A stretch of 49,818 bases of DNA from Flavobacteriales bacterium. Its GTDB lineage: Bacteria > Bacteroidota > Bacteroidia > Flavobacteriales_D > Crocinitomicaceae. Positions 34,734 through 44,200 of this stretch are shown here, piece after piece. A program made the position numbers and the translations under genes. The first letter of the stretch is position 1. Each line of letters begins with the position of its first letter. The notes under the pieces are model-generated. The model saw nothing but the letters and a program-made list of their open reading frames with translations. It was not told the origin of the DNA and did no database searches. Location of the stretch: NCBI GenBank assembly GCA_947500755.1, contig CANMTO010000014.1:1-49818 (forward strand), given 5' to 3'.

Positions 34734-37304
34734 TTAATTTAGTTTAAGCACTTTAATGGTTTGAATTTCATGTGTTGAATTTTCCACTGTGACAAAATAA
34801 ATTCCATTGGTAAGTTTTCTAAAATCTATTGAAGCATCATCAAAAGCATTGTTTGATGTTACATTTTTTCCTTGAATATCAACAATTTTATAGCTAAAAG
34901 GACCTCCTTGATTATTTACAATATGTAAATAATCGCTTACGGGATTTGGATAGATATCCAACCATGGAGCTAAGATTATCGAAGTTCCATTGGTGATTTC
35001 TACAGTAATTGGATCTCCGGTAATTCCACACCCATCTTCATTGGTTATGTAGACGCTGTAATTGCCTGGAATTGAAGCGACGTAATATGAGGAATTTGCT
35101 CCAGGAATCACATCCCCATTCAGATACCATTGGTATGTTGTTGCTGCTGAGCAAAATAAGGTATCGTTTGTTCCTTGTGTGATCGTTGGAGGTGAGGGGC
35201 TTACTCCAACATTAACTGTAACTGTATTGCTAACAGAGCTCGTACATGCACCTTGGCTATTGGTAACAAAGTATGTTCCTGGCATGCCTACCCAAATGGT
35301 ATCGGTAGTCTCACCATTAGGAGACCAAAGGTTTCCGCCAAGCATATTGGAATAAAGTTGTATTGCACCATCTGCGCAGATAATGTGAGGTCCCGGTGGC
35401 GAAACAATAGGTGTTGCAGGACTTGGAAGAAGGTTGACGGTAATTGGTTGGGACGTAGCTTGACACCCATTTTGGTCAGTGTAAGTTACGGTATAGTTAC
35501 CGGCAGTGGTTACATTGATCGTCTGGCTATTTAGATTATTAGGACTCCAAACATTACCAACGGCATAGGAGGAAGTTAAAAGAACCGTATCGCCGGAACA
35601 AATATTAGTCGCCCCAGAAGCTGTAATAACGGGGCTAGGAGGAGTATTGAATAAGGTAATATAATTAGATGAAACAAGTGTGTCGAAGGTTAGACCGTTT
35701 CCTACAACCAGCGTTACTGGATAAGATCCTGGGGCACTGTAGCAAATATTGCTGGGGTTTTGAACATTTGAACTAGAAGGAATAGCGCCTGGAAAAGACC
35801 ATGCCCAGGTTAGAGGATTTCCATTAGAGTTGTCATTGAAATTGATGCAATTATTTGATTGACAAATTTGAGCTTGGTTCGTTTGAAAAGCCGCTGCTAG
35901 GGGCTGGAGACCACAAATTACAGAGGTTGTTCCCCCAGAACCATAAATTCCGCCAATACCTGCGGTTCCGCCCGCACTTAGGCTACTTCCTCGGGTAGTG
36001 TTCGTAGTTCCGGTGCCGCGATCCGCTCCTCCTGTTCTCATGGTACAACAGGTTGTTAATGTGGAGTCTAGTTTCACAAGATATAACTCGTCGGGATAAG
36101 TTCCAGCCGTAAGTTCTTGTGAATAACCCGCAACCATGTATCCGCCATCGGATGTTTTTATTAATGATTTACCAAAATCATTTTGAGCGGTGCCAATAAT
36201 GTGTGTAGAAACCAAGGTACCCGTACCATTCACTCGTATTAGGTAATACTCCAAACCTACCTGCTGTCCGGTATTGAAATTATAATTGAAAGAAAAAGTA
36301 TACCCACCAACTAAATAGTCTCCATTTGGCATTTGGATAACAGATTCTGCGTAGTCACTTCCATCTGTAGAGAAATTCGGAATTTGAGTCCCGCCGTAAT
36401 AACGAGTCCATGAAACTTGTCCGGCACCGTCCAATTTTACTAAAAGGTAATGCCAGTTGAAACCTCCACTCACTTTAGGTTGTCCAGCCTCTCCCGCAAT
36501 CATAAACCCTCCATCCGCTGTTTCAATTATAGATCGCGCATAATCAGGGTATTTGGTAGCATTCGTATCTTGTACAAGTCGAGACCAAACCATATTCCCG
36601 CTGCCGTCTAGTTTTACAATGTAGAAATCATTGGAAGATGTACTCGCACTACCCGTCCACGTATAGGCAGTTCCTGCGATTGCAAACCCACCGTCGCTCG
36701 TATTTGTTATTGAGTAAGCAATGTCAGCTAAAGAGGCCGCTCCTACTTTTTTATCCCAAATCAAATTACCAGAGGCATCGGTTTTAACAACGTAAAAGTC
36801 ATTTGGAGAGGCACCAAATGAACTGGTTTGTCCAGCAATACAAAACCCACTATCTAAGGACTGAACTAAATCCCATCCTTGGTCGCTTCCTGTTCCCCCG
36901 TACGTTTTATTCCATTGCACATTTCCCATGGCATCAAGTTTCACTAAATACACATCATCTCCACCTGCTCCAAATGATGAGGTTGTGCCTGCGATGGCGT
37001 ATCCGCCATCAAACGTTTTAATTATTGCGCGGCCGTAATCATTACCTACACCCCCGATGGTTTGAGTCCATATAATTGTTCCGACGGAATTGGTTTTAAT
37101 AACGTATATATCATTTAATCCCGCTCCGAATGAACTGGTTTGCCCCGCGCTTACGTAACCGCCGTCACCCGCTTGAACTATTGCATGCGCTTGATCATTG
37201 GACGCGCCACCGCCTGAGACGCAAAGTTGACTTTGGCTTTGGTAGAAATGGCCTAAACAAGAAAAAATAATAACGAACAGAGAGGGGGTATTTATTTTGA
37301 TCAT
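34734..37304 (-). CDS. Large repeat protein with Ig/PKD-like modules and T9SS sorting domain
   Basis: An 856-residue exported protein. After a signal segment (LFVIIFSCLGHF) come about seven repeats of roughly 50-60 residues with the pattern DGGYxxAGxTSSFGAGxxDxYxxK, each having a hydrophobic strand and an Asp/Gly-rich turn; this suggests a beta-propeller-like or related solenoid. A PKD-like module (WAWSFPGAIPSSSNVQNPSN) and Ig-like modules follow (TYQWYLNGDVIPGANSSYY). The end is a T9SS type A domain (LDIYPNPVSDYLHIVN, then GIYFVTVEN). It is therefore a surface or secreted protein. Its substrate or binding partner is not known. A TATCTTTA box precedes it. Confidence 0.85.
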   Translation of the reverse strand: MIKINTPSLFVIIFSCLGHFYQSQSQLCVSGGGASNDQAHAIVQAGDGGYVSAGQTSSFGAGLNDIYVIKTNSVGTIIWTQTIGGVGNDYGRAIIKTFDGGYAIAGTTSSFGAGGDDVYLVKLDAMGNVQWNKTYGGTGSDQGWDLVQSLDSGFCIAGQTSSFGASPNDFYVVKTDASGNLIWDKKVGAASLADIAYSITNTSDGGFAIAGTAYTWTGSASTSSNDFYIVKLDGSGNMVWSRLVQDTNATKYPDYARSIIETADGGFMIAGEAGQPKVSGGFNWHYLLVKLDGAGQVSWTRYYGGTQIPNFSTDGSDYAESVIQMPNGDYLVGGYTFSFNYNFNTGQQVGLEYYLIRVNGTGTLVSTHIIGTAQNDFGKSLIKTSDGGYMVAGYSQELTAGTYPDELYLVKLDSTLTTCCTMRTGGADRGTGTTNTTRGSSLSAGGTAGIGGIYGSGGTTSVICGLQPLAAAFQTNQAQICQSNNCINFNDNSNGNPLTWAWSFPGAIPSSSNVQNPSNICYSAPGSYPVTLVVGNGLTFDTLVSSNYITLFNTPPSPVITASGATNICSGDTVLLTSSYAVGNVWSPNNLNSQTINVTTAGNYTVTYTDQNGCQATSQPITVNLLPSPATPIVSPPGPHIICADGAIQLYSNMLGGNLWSPNGETTDTIWVGMPGTYFVTNSQGACTSSVSNTVTVNVGVSPSPPTITQGTNDTLFCSAATTYQWYLNGDVIPGANSSYYVASIPGNYSVYITNEDGCGITGDPITVEITNGTSIILAPWLDIYPNPVSDYLHIVNNQGGPFSYKIVDIQGKNVTSNNAFDDASIDFRKLTNGIYFVTVENSTHEIQTIKVLKLN

Positions 37305-37397
37305 TTTTAAAAATTATACAGTAGTTTAAAGATAAATATACACTAAAATTCAATGCGTTGAACGTTAAGATAAAACTAAGTACTCAGGTCGGTAAAC

Positions 37398-39440
37398 TTA
37401 TTGCTTAAATTTATCTATGCCTTTCAATAAGAAGTTCTTATAGTTTTCAATATCCGGGGTATATCCAATACTCTCTGTAAGGTCTTTCCCTTCATGATCC
37501 GTTACCACATAAAGCGGTTGTTGGAAGCTTTTGTAATTAATTACTTCATACTCGGCCCATTTATTTCCAACGTCGCGAATTTTCCCGCCTAATTCCTTAG
37601 AATAACGTTGTTCACTTTCTGGTAACGCTTTATGATCATCTACATAGAGCGAGACAATCACGAAATTCTTTTGAAGTAATGGTCGTATTTCGTCGTTGGT
37701 CCAAACGGTAGATTCTGTTTTACGACAATTCTGACAAGCATGTCCGGTGAAATCCATAAGAACAGGTAAATTTCGTTCTTTGGCATAGGCACGTCCTTTG
37801 TATAAATCATGGAATACCAGGATGGAACCATCACCCACAGGATGCATGTCTGCAGCATATTTTTCGGTAATTGAATCTTGTTTTACCCCGGTATCAAGTC
37901 CGCCATTATTGAAGCGGAAATTATCTTCTGAATGGGTTCTTGGAGGAGCAATCCCATCGATTAATTTCAATGGGTGGCCAAACATTCCGGTAAACAAGTA
38001 TACAGAGAATACGAGGGCTACAAACGCGAACATGAACCTTGGAACGCTTAATTTTTCTACCGGGGAATCGTGAGAGAATCGAATCTTTCCGAGTAGATAA
38101 AGACCCATAATCATGAAAATCACAAACCAAGATCCGACAAACCATTCACGGGTTAATATATCCCAGTGGTAGGCCATATCTACGGCAGATAAAAATTTCA
38201 TCGCTAAGGCGATTTCAAGAAGCCCGAGAACCACTTTTACTGAATTTAACCAGCCTCCGGATTGTGGAAGAGAGTTTAACCAACTTGGGAAAATAGCGAA
38301 TAAGGTAAAAGGAATAGCCAAGGCAAGGGAGAATCCTCCCATGCCCATGGCGGGGGTAAGGTAGGACCCAGTGGTTGATGCGGTAACTAAAAGGCTCCCA
38401 ATGATTGGACCTGTGCACGAAAATGAAACCAATCCTAAGGTGAATGCCATAAAGAAGATGCCAATGTATCCACCTCTATCGGCTTGCTTATCCATTTTAT
38501 TGACCCATTTGCTGGGTAATTGAATTTCAAAGGCTCCAAGAAATGAGAAGGCGAAAACCATAAAGATTGTAAAGAACACAAGGTTCATCCAAATGTTAGT
38601 GGATAGGTCATTTAGTCCCGTGGTTCCTAATACTGCTGTAAATAAAATGCCCGAAGTAACATATATCACTACAATTGACACGCCATAAACAAGTGCTTTT
38701 ATGATGCCTTCTGCGCGTGTTTTTGATTGTTTGGTAAAGAACGTTACGGTCATGGGGATCATCGGAAACATACATGGCGTTAAAAGGGCAAATAATCCGC
38801 CACCAAATCCTGCCCAAAACGTCCACCATAAGGTATTTGGTTTGTTGGGTACATTTTCTTTGTCTTCCTTTTGGTCCATGGTGTCTCCAGTGTTGTCGTC
38901 GCCTGAAGATGTAGTGGTTGTGCTGGTATCTTGTGGTGTTTCTTGGGGAACATTAGCGGAAGATAATGCACTTTTATAGCCACTTATTTTAACTGTTACG
39001 TCTTGTGCAGGCGGGAAAATACATCCCGCTGCATCACAGATTTGAAAACTATAGGTGAAAGGGATGCTAAACGCTTCGTTACTTAGTATTTCAATGTGCT
39101 GCTTAAAGGTAGCGCTTCCTTCAAAATACAATTGTTCACCTAATTCATCAACAAACTTTTTTGGTGCACTACCATCCTTAAGTTTCCCAATTAACTTGAA
39201 ATTCTTGTTGGCTTTGATATCAAAGGTGGTAGGTGTTCCCGTGAAATCCGCCTTTTTGGGGTCGTGATTTACCGAGAAAATATGGAAATGGTTTAGAAGT
39301 GTAGCTTTACCAACAATATACGCATGACTACTGTCAATTTTCTCTAGGCTAAATTTCCATTTAATGTTGTCTTGCCAAGAGCCTTGTGCAAATGTCGCTA
39401 AGCTTAAAAGTATCAAGCAGGTAGATAAAAAACACCTCAT
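37398..39440 (-). CDS. dsbD: Thiol:disulfide interchange protein DsbD
   Basis: DsbD passes electrons from cytosolic thioredoxin across the inner membrane to periplasmic thiol proteins. The 680-residue protein has all three modules: an N-terminal Ig-like alpha domain with a C-x4-C pair (CDAAGC), a membrane domain of eight predicted helices with redox cysteines in TPCMFPMIPM and SFSCTGPIIG, and a C-terminal thioredoxin domain with CQNC near residue 566. A signal peptide is present (LSTCLILLSLATFAQ). It begins 2 nt after a stand-alone alpha-domain gene, so the pair is probably one transcript. Confidence 0.95.
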   Translation of the reverse strand: MRCFLSTCLILLSLATFAQGSWQDNIKWKFSLEKIDSSHAYIVGKATLLNHFHIFSVNHDPKKADFTGTPTTFDIKANKNFKLIGKLKDGSAPKKFVDELGEQLYFEGSATFKQHIEILSNEAFSIPFTYSFQICDAAGCIFPPAQDVTVKISGYKSALSSANVPQETPQDTSTTTTSSGDDNTGDTMDQKEDKENVPNKPNTLWWTFWAGFGGGLFALLTPCMFPMIPMTVTFFTKQSKTRAEGIIKALVYGVSIVVIYVTSGILFTAVLGTTGLNDLSTNIWMNLVFFTIFMVFAFSFLGAFEIQLPSKWVNKMDKQADRGGYIGIFFMAFTLGLVSFSCTGPIIGSLLVTASTTGSYLTPAMGMGGFSLALAIPFTLFAIFPSWLNSLPQSGGWLNSVKVVLGLLEIALAMKFLSAVDMAYHWDILTREWFVGSWFVIFMIMGLYLLGKIRFSHDSPVEKLSVPRFMFAFVALVFSVYLFTGMFGHPLKLIDGIAPPRTHSEDNFRFNNGGLDTGVKQDSITEKYAADMHPVGDGSILVFHDLYKGRAYAKERNLPVLMDFTGHACQNCRKTESTVWTNDEIRPLLQKNFVIVSLYVDDHKALPESEQRYSKELGGKIRDVGNKWAEYEVINYKSFQQPLYVVTDHEGKDLTESIGYTPDIENYKNFLLKGIDKFKQ

Positions 39441-39442
39441 AG

Positions 39443-39892
39443 TTAATTGTTAATTTGAATGGTTATGGGCACATCGATTGGAGGAATACATTTCGTTTCG
39501 TCGCAAATCATGTAATTTAATGTAAGTTTTAATGTGCCATTCTTTTTAATTCGAAAGGCTTGGCGTATTTCTACTACATTCTCCCAAATGTAAACCATTC
39601 CTCCAAAATTGTCATCATGATGCGCAACGGGAGGTGTTAAAAATTCCAAACTCCCAATTTTCTTTATGCCCTTATTTTTTTCAAACGTGACACTTAACAC
39701 AATCGGTCCAAGGTCTGGGTCGGTTTTAGGCGAATATAAATGCCAAGTGGGTTCAATTGCGCCTCGTATAATTACGCTGCCGGATTCCTTATTCCATGAA
39801 GCACTCCAAGTAACATGGTTTTGTGCCCTAAGTTGAACAGAAAATAAAAGTAAACAAGAAGCGAAAAGGAAAAATTGAACTACACGACGCAT
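39443..39892 (-). CDS. Stand-alone DsbD alpha-domain-like protein
   Basis: A 149-residue exported protein (signal VVQFFLFASCLLLFSVQLRA) matching the N-terminal domain of DsbD. C130 and C135 in MICDETKCIPP have the same C-x4-C spacing as the pair CDAAGC in the neighbouring DsbD, and the surrounding strands agree (WHLYSPKTDPDLGP is like the IFSVNHDPKK region). It has no membrane or thioredoxin domain. It lies 2 nt upstream of dsbD, so it is likely to be an extra periplasmic redox carrier receiving electrons from DsbD. A simple disulfide-bonded accessory protein without redox role is the alternative. Confidence 0.8.
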   Translation of the reverse strand: MRRVVQFFLFASCLLLFSVQLRAQNHVTWSASWNKESGSVIIRGAIEPTWHLYSPKTDPDLGPIVLSVTFEKNKGIKKIGSLEFLTPPVAHHDDNFGGMVYIWENVVEIRQAFRIKKNGTLKLTLNYMICDETKCIPPIDVPITIQINN

Positions 39893-39901
39893 GTCGCGAA
39901 G

Positions 39902-40177
39902 TTAAAAAATTATATCTACAATTTTAGAAATTGGAATCCAAGCCCCTCCTTTGAGTGTGATGAACTGCTCTCCTTTGGCCCAAATGGTAGTATGTACCTT
40001 TTTTAATCCATCATCATCACAAAAAATGATTTCTACTTTACCCCGATGGGTATTTCCTAAAATCATGGCATTGTGTAGTTGTTCCCGCAAATTAGCTCCC
40101 TGTTCAATGGAGCTTAGTTTTTCATAGGTGCAATTTGGGACCTGCTCCTTTTGGATTTCTTGGATTTCTAAAAACAT
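39902..40177 (-). CDS. Small conserved-looking protein of unknown function
   Basis: A 91-residue soluble protein without signal peptide or membrane helix. It is predicted to have an N-terminal helix (LREQLHNAMILGNTHRG) then a small beta-barrel-like end (VEIIFCDDDGLKKVHTTIWA and FITLKGGAWIPISKIVDIIF). The beta part resembles small SH3/OB-like folds, but I cannot name a family. It starts 51 nt after tsaD with its own TAnnTTTG box, and ends 9 nt before the DsbD-alpha-like gene, so it appears to be the first gene of the dsbD transcript. Confidence 0.7.
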   Translation of the reverse strand: MFLEIQEIQKEQVPNCTYEKLSSIEQGANLREQLHNAMILGNTHRGKVEIIFCDDDGLKKVHTTIWAKGEQFITLKGGAWIPISKIVDIIF

Positions 40178-40223
40178 AGTAGTGAGTTTGGTTCCCTGAA
40201 GTTAGTAAATTTTTATAAACTTG

Positions 40224-40231
40224 CAAATTTA
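40224..40231 (-). promoter_or_regulatory. Promoter -7 box for the dsbD transcript
   Basis: TAAATTTG on the minus strand overlaps the tsaD stop codon and lies 46 nt before the ATG of the 91-residue gene. It exactly fits TAnnTTTG. The leader that follows contains inverted copies GTAAATT/AATTTAC, which could be an operator or chance in AT-rich DNA. Confidence 0.45.
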
Positions 40232-41248
40232 CCAAGGCAATTTTGCATTTGCGGATATCTGCTGGTCATGGGTAATGCCCGCCTTAAATAAAAATGCCCC
40301 AGCGATTGCGATCATTGCCGCATTGTCCGTACAATAGGACGGATGCGCTAAGTGAACAGAAAGATCGGGTTGCTCGCTTCGCCACGCGTGAAGTTTAGCT
40401 CGTAATTCGCTGTTAACCGATACCCCTCCACTTACCGCAATACACCTTATCCCTGTTTTTTGCTGGGCTTTTTTAAGTTTTTTCAATAAAATATCCGTCA
40501 TGCTGTGCTGAATGGATGCGCAAAGGTCATTTAGATTTTCTGGTATGAATTCAGGATTTTTGTCGACTTCTTTTTTTAGAAAATATAGAATCGATGTTTT
40601 TAACCCACTAAAACTAAAGTTCAACTCCGGAATATTCGGTTCAGCAAAGCTATATGCCATAGGATTCCCGGTCTTTCCGTAGTGGTCAATGAGCGGTCCG
40701 CCTGGATACGGTAATCCCAACATTTTAGCTGCCTTATCAAAGGCCTCGCCTGCTGCATCATCGATTGTTTTTCCTATGATTTCCATGTTCAATGCATCAT
40801 TAACGACAACTATTTGCGTATGTCCACCGCTTACGGTTAAGCATAGGTATGGAAAAGTAGGCGCTGTCATTCCTTCATGCGTGATGAAATGGCTTAATAT
40901 ATGCGCCTTCATGTGATGAACCCCAATCAAGGGTTTATTTAAGGCCAATGCGAGCCCTTTTGCAAAAGAGGTTCCAACCACGAGTGAACCCATTAGGCCA
41001 GGTCCTTGGGTAAAGGCAATGGCATCAATGTCTTTTAAGGAAACTTGAGCGGTCTCCATTGCCCGCTTAACTACGGGTACAATGTGCTCTATGTGTGCGC
41101 GGCTTGCCAATTCCGGAACTACGCCTCCATATGCTTCATGAATCAACTGTGTGTGTGTTATATTCGCAAGGACTTGCGTTCCTCTCAGAACGGCAGCCGA
41201 TGTGTCGTCACAAGACGATTCAATTCCTAAAATCAACTGATTATTCAA
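40229..41248 (-). CDS. tsaD: tRNA N6-threonylcarbamoyladenosine transferase TsaD
   Basis: TsaD installs the t6A modification at A37 of ANN-decoding tRNAs, together with TsaB and TsaE (not in window). The 339-residue protein has the ASKHA-fold nucleotide motif ILGIESSCDDTSAAVL, metal histidines in HHMKAHI and the GGHTQIVVV and SGGVSVNSELRAKL segments. The only plausible start is TTG 41248; an in-frame TGA lies just upstream and no ATG fits. Only 24 nt separate it from the divergent tamB-like gene; the predicted -7 box (41277-41284) lies inside the first codons of that gene. Confidence 0.96.
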   Translation of the reverse strand: MNNQLILGIESSCDDTSAAVLRGTQVLANITHTQLIHEAYGGVVPELASRAHIEHIVPVVKRAMETAQVSLKDIDAIAFTQGPGLMGSLVVGTSFAKGLALALNKPLIGVHHMKAHILSHFITHEGMTAPTFPYLCLTVSGGHTQIVVVNDALNMEIIGKTIDDAAGEAFDKAAKMLGLPYPGGPLIDHYGKTGNPMAYSFAEPNIPELNFSFSGLKTSILYFLKKEVDKNPEFIPENLNDLCASIQHSMTDILLKKLKKAQQKTGIRCIAVSGGVSVNSELRAKLHAWRSEQPDLSVHLAHPSYCTDNAAMIAIAGAFLFKAGITHDQQISANAKLPW

Positions 41249-41257
41249 TGCAATGAT

Positions 41258-41265
41258 TAATTTTG
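41258..41265 (+). promoter_or_regulatory. Promoter -7 box for the tamB-like operon
   Basis: TAATTTTG fits TAnnTTTG and ends 7 nt before ATG 41273, so transcription would start at or next to the start codon. No clear -33 element is seen. Confidence 0.5.
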
Positions 41266-41272
41266 CTCACGT

Positions 41273-44200
41273 ATGACAAAAGTAATTAAAATCCTTGGCA
41301 GAACCTTCGGGGTTTTCTTTGAGTGGATGTTGATTTTTGTCATTTTATTTGCCTTTCTAATTCGGACTTCGTCCTTTCAATCTTATCTTGCTAAGCAGGC
41401 TACAGATTTCTTTTCTAAGGAATGGAAAACTAAGGTACACATTGGTAAGGTAGACCTCACGCTTTTTAATCGGGTTTACCTTCAAGATGTATTGATTCAT
41501 GATTTATCTGACAAGCGCTTATTATCGATTCGCAGTTTAGAGGTGTTGGTTGAAGATTTTGGTGCACAACATTTAACCATTAATGAGCTTGTTCTAGACA
41601 AGGGAGAAGTGTGGGTGTATGCAGAAAACCCAACGGGGAACATGAACTTTCAGTTCATTTCGGATTATTTCGAATCCGATGAACCCAGTTCTTCCAAGGC
41701 GAAGTTTAAGGTTTCCTTGCGCAAAATTTCTATGCGAGATACCAAGTTGAGGTATGACGATTTTCGGATTCCAAGGATGAAAACAGGGCTTGATTTTAAT
41801 CACGTAGCACTCAAGCATGTCAATTTAACGGGTTCTGATTTTTTCAATGACGGTCCGATTACAGCATTTAATTTGGAGGCTTTTCATACGAAAGATCAAT
41901 CCGGGCTTTGGGTTAAGGCCTTAAAGGCCAAGGTTAAAATCAGTGATTCAGGCTTGAAATTAAAGGAAGTATTTATCAAATTAAACCGTTCCGAGATTCA
42001 TGCCTCTGAAATTGGATATTCCTATTCGGACCCTTCAGCGTTAGCGGATTTCAACAATAAGGTACTTTTTAATATCGCCATTCAACCGAGCAGTATTAAT
42101 TTGGCAGACGTCGCATTTTTTGTTCCTGAACTGAAGGGAATGAACGAGCAGATAAAGCTAAGCGGAACCTTATACAACGTAGTCAATCATTTTAAAATTA
42201 AAAACCTTGACCTGAGGCTGAGAAAAAATACCTTCCTGCGCGGAGACCTCGATTTACCCAATTTTTCGGATTTCGCTGACTACCCGGTTCGAGAGGTCAT
42301 TCGTCAAGCAACCATTGACATGGCTGAATTGGGTAAGGTAATACTACCCGATGGAACCTTGCTAAACTTGGGTTCTGAACTAAGTCGTTTGGGAACCATA
42401 CGATTCAGTAACATGGTAGTAGATGGTAAACAAGGCATGTTGATATTGCAGCCGCTTGCCATTCGGACAGAAAAGGGAAGTTTGGATTTGCGTGCTCCCA
42501 TGAGGTTCGATGTGCTGGGAACAAATACGGGCATATTAAATTTACGGCCCGATAGCGTGGCGCTAGCCCTAAACCATGTACAATTAGGAGAAATCCTTGG
42601 AATCCCTGAAGTGGGGATGCTTAATGGCACCATTAAATTTACCGCATTTGACGTACTGAATGATGGCTACAGCGTAACGAAAGGCGCTGGGTATTTTAGT
42701 GAAATCGAAGCCCAGGGGTATGTGTATCATAAGGTCGCCTTTAAAGAAATACAATTAAATGGCGCAGTATTATCAGGTAAATTACAACTTGATGATCCTC
42801 ATGCTAAAGCGACCGTAGAAGGTGAATTCAATGTGAATGGTCTGCCCAATTATCGGGCGACCTTTGCTGTTGAAACGCTTGATTTGGGTCATCTTGGCTT
42901 TACGGAATCAAAAAACACCACCTTGTCCGGTGCATGTACAATTCACATGAATGGCACCTCCTTTAATCGGTTCGAGGGGGGGGTAACGGTGAATCAATTC
43001 AACTACGTAGAGGAGGGAAAGGAAATCGCAATCCCATCTGCCACGCTCGATTTTACGCATTCAAAAGAGCAGGAATTATTAACGCTTCGCAGTCCTTTGG
43101 CAGATTTAGATTTCAAAGGTAAGATTGATCCAAAGACCATCCGTGATGATGTGCTGTTTGGAATCTCACGGGTTGTACCGAGCTTGGTGCAATCCAATAA
43201 GCCTATTCGAGGAACAGTGAATAATGAGATTGATGCAAGGTTAGTAGTGAAAACCCTAGAAGCGGTAACGGATTTGTTTCTTCCGGGCTTGGAGCTTGCG
43301 CCGAATACAGAGCTCAACGTGAAATTTGATTCCGATCAAGATCTATTTAGCATGCAACTCACCTCGAATCGAATTGCATACGATAGTTTGCAATTTGAAG
43401 GAATCAATTTGCAACAGCGCGTAAATTCCTCCGGCGTTACTGCAACCTTGTTGGTTAATCAATTTAACGCCGGCGATTCATTGATTTTTCATGACCTTGA
43501 TTTTTTAACCACAGGAATTGATGGGAGATTGAATTCAAGCCTGGGCTGGGATCAAGGCCGATTGAATGAGTCTCGTATTAAATGGAAAACAAGCATGCTT
43601 TCCAGCAGCGATTTTGATTTGCTTTTTGATAAGTCGCATTTTTCAATCAATGGCTTTAAATGGTATTTAGATGCGGGAAGTGATTTGGTAGTCAACGACA
43701 AACACCTTCAAACCAGCACTTTTATGCTGCATAGCGATCAGAAGAATCAGCGCATAGAAGCCGATGGTTGCCTATCAGAGAACAGAAATGATGTACTCAG
43801 CCTCAGATTAACCAATTTAGATTTATCAGATTTATCAAAGATGTTAAACCTAGATATTGAGTTAGCAGGGAAGGTAAACGGGGCAATAGGATTGGCTAAT
43901 CCGTATGCAGCCCTTACACTCACTTCGGATGTGGATGTTTCCTCCTTTTTTATAGATAACGAGGAAGTGGGCGACATTCACATAGATGCCAATTATAATG
44001 ATGCATTGTCAACTGTAGGGTTAAAGGGAACCTTGGCCTATCGGGGAATGAAAACATTAGATTTTTCGGGAACTTATTTAACGAATGTAGCTGCTGAAAA
44101 CCTTTCGCTTCGCTTGGATTTTCAGAATACGGATATCTCGTTTACCAATGCCTTTATGGACCCCGATGTGCTGGATAAGGTGGAAGGTAAACTCCATGGG

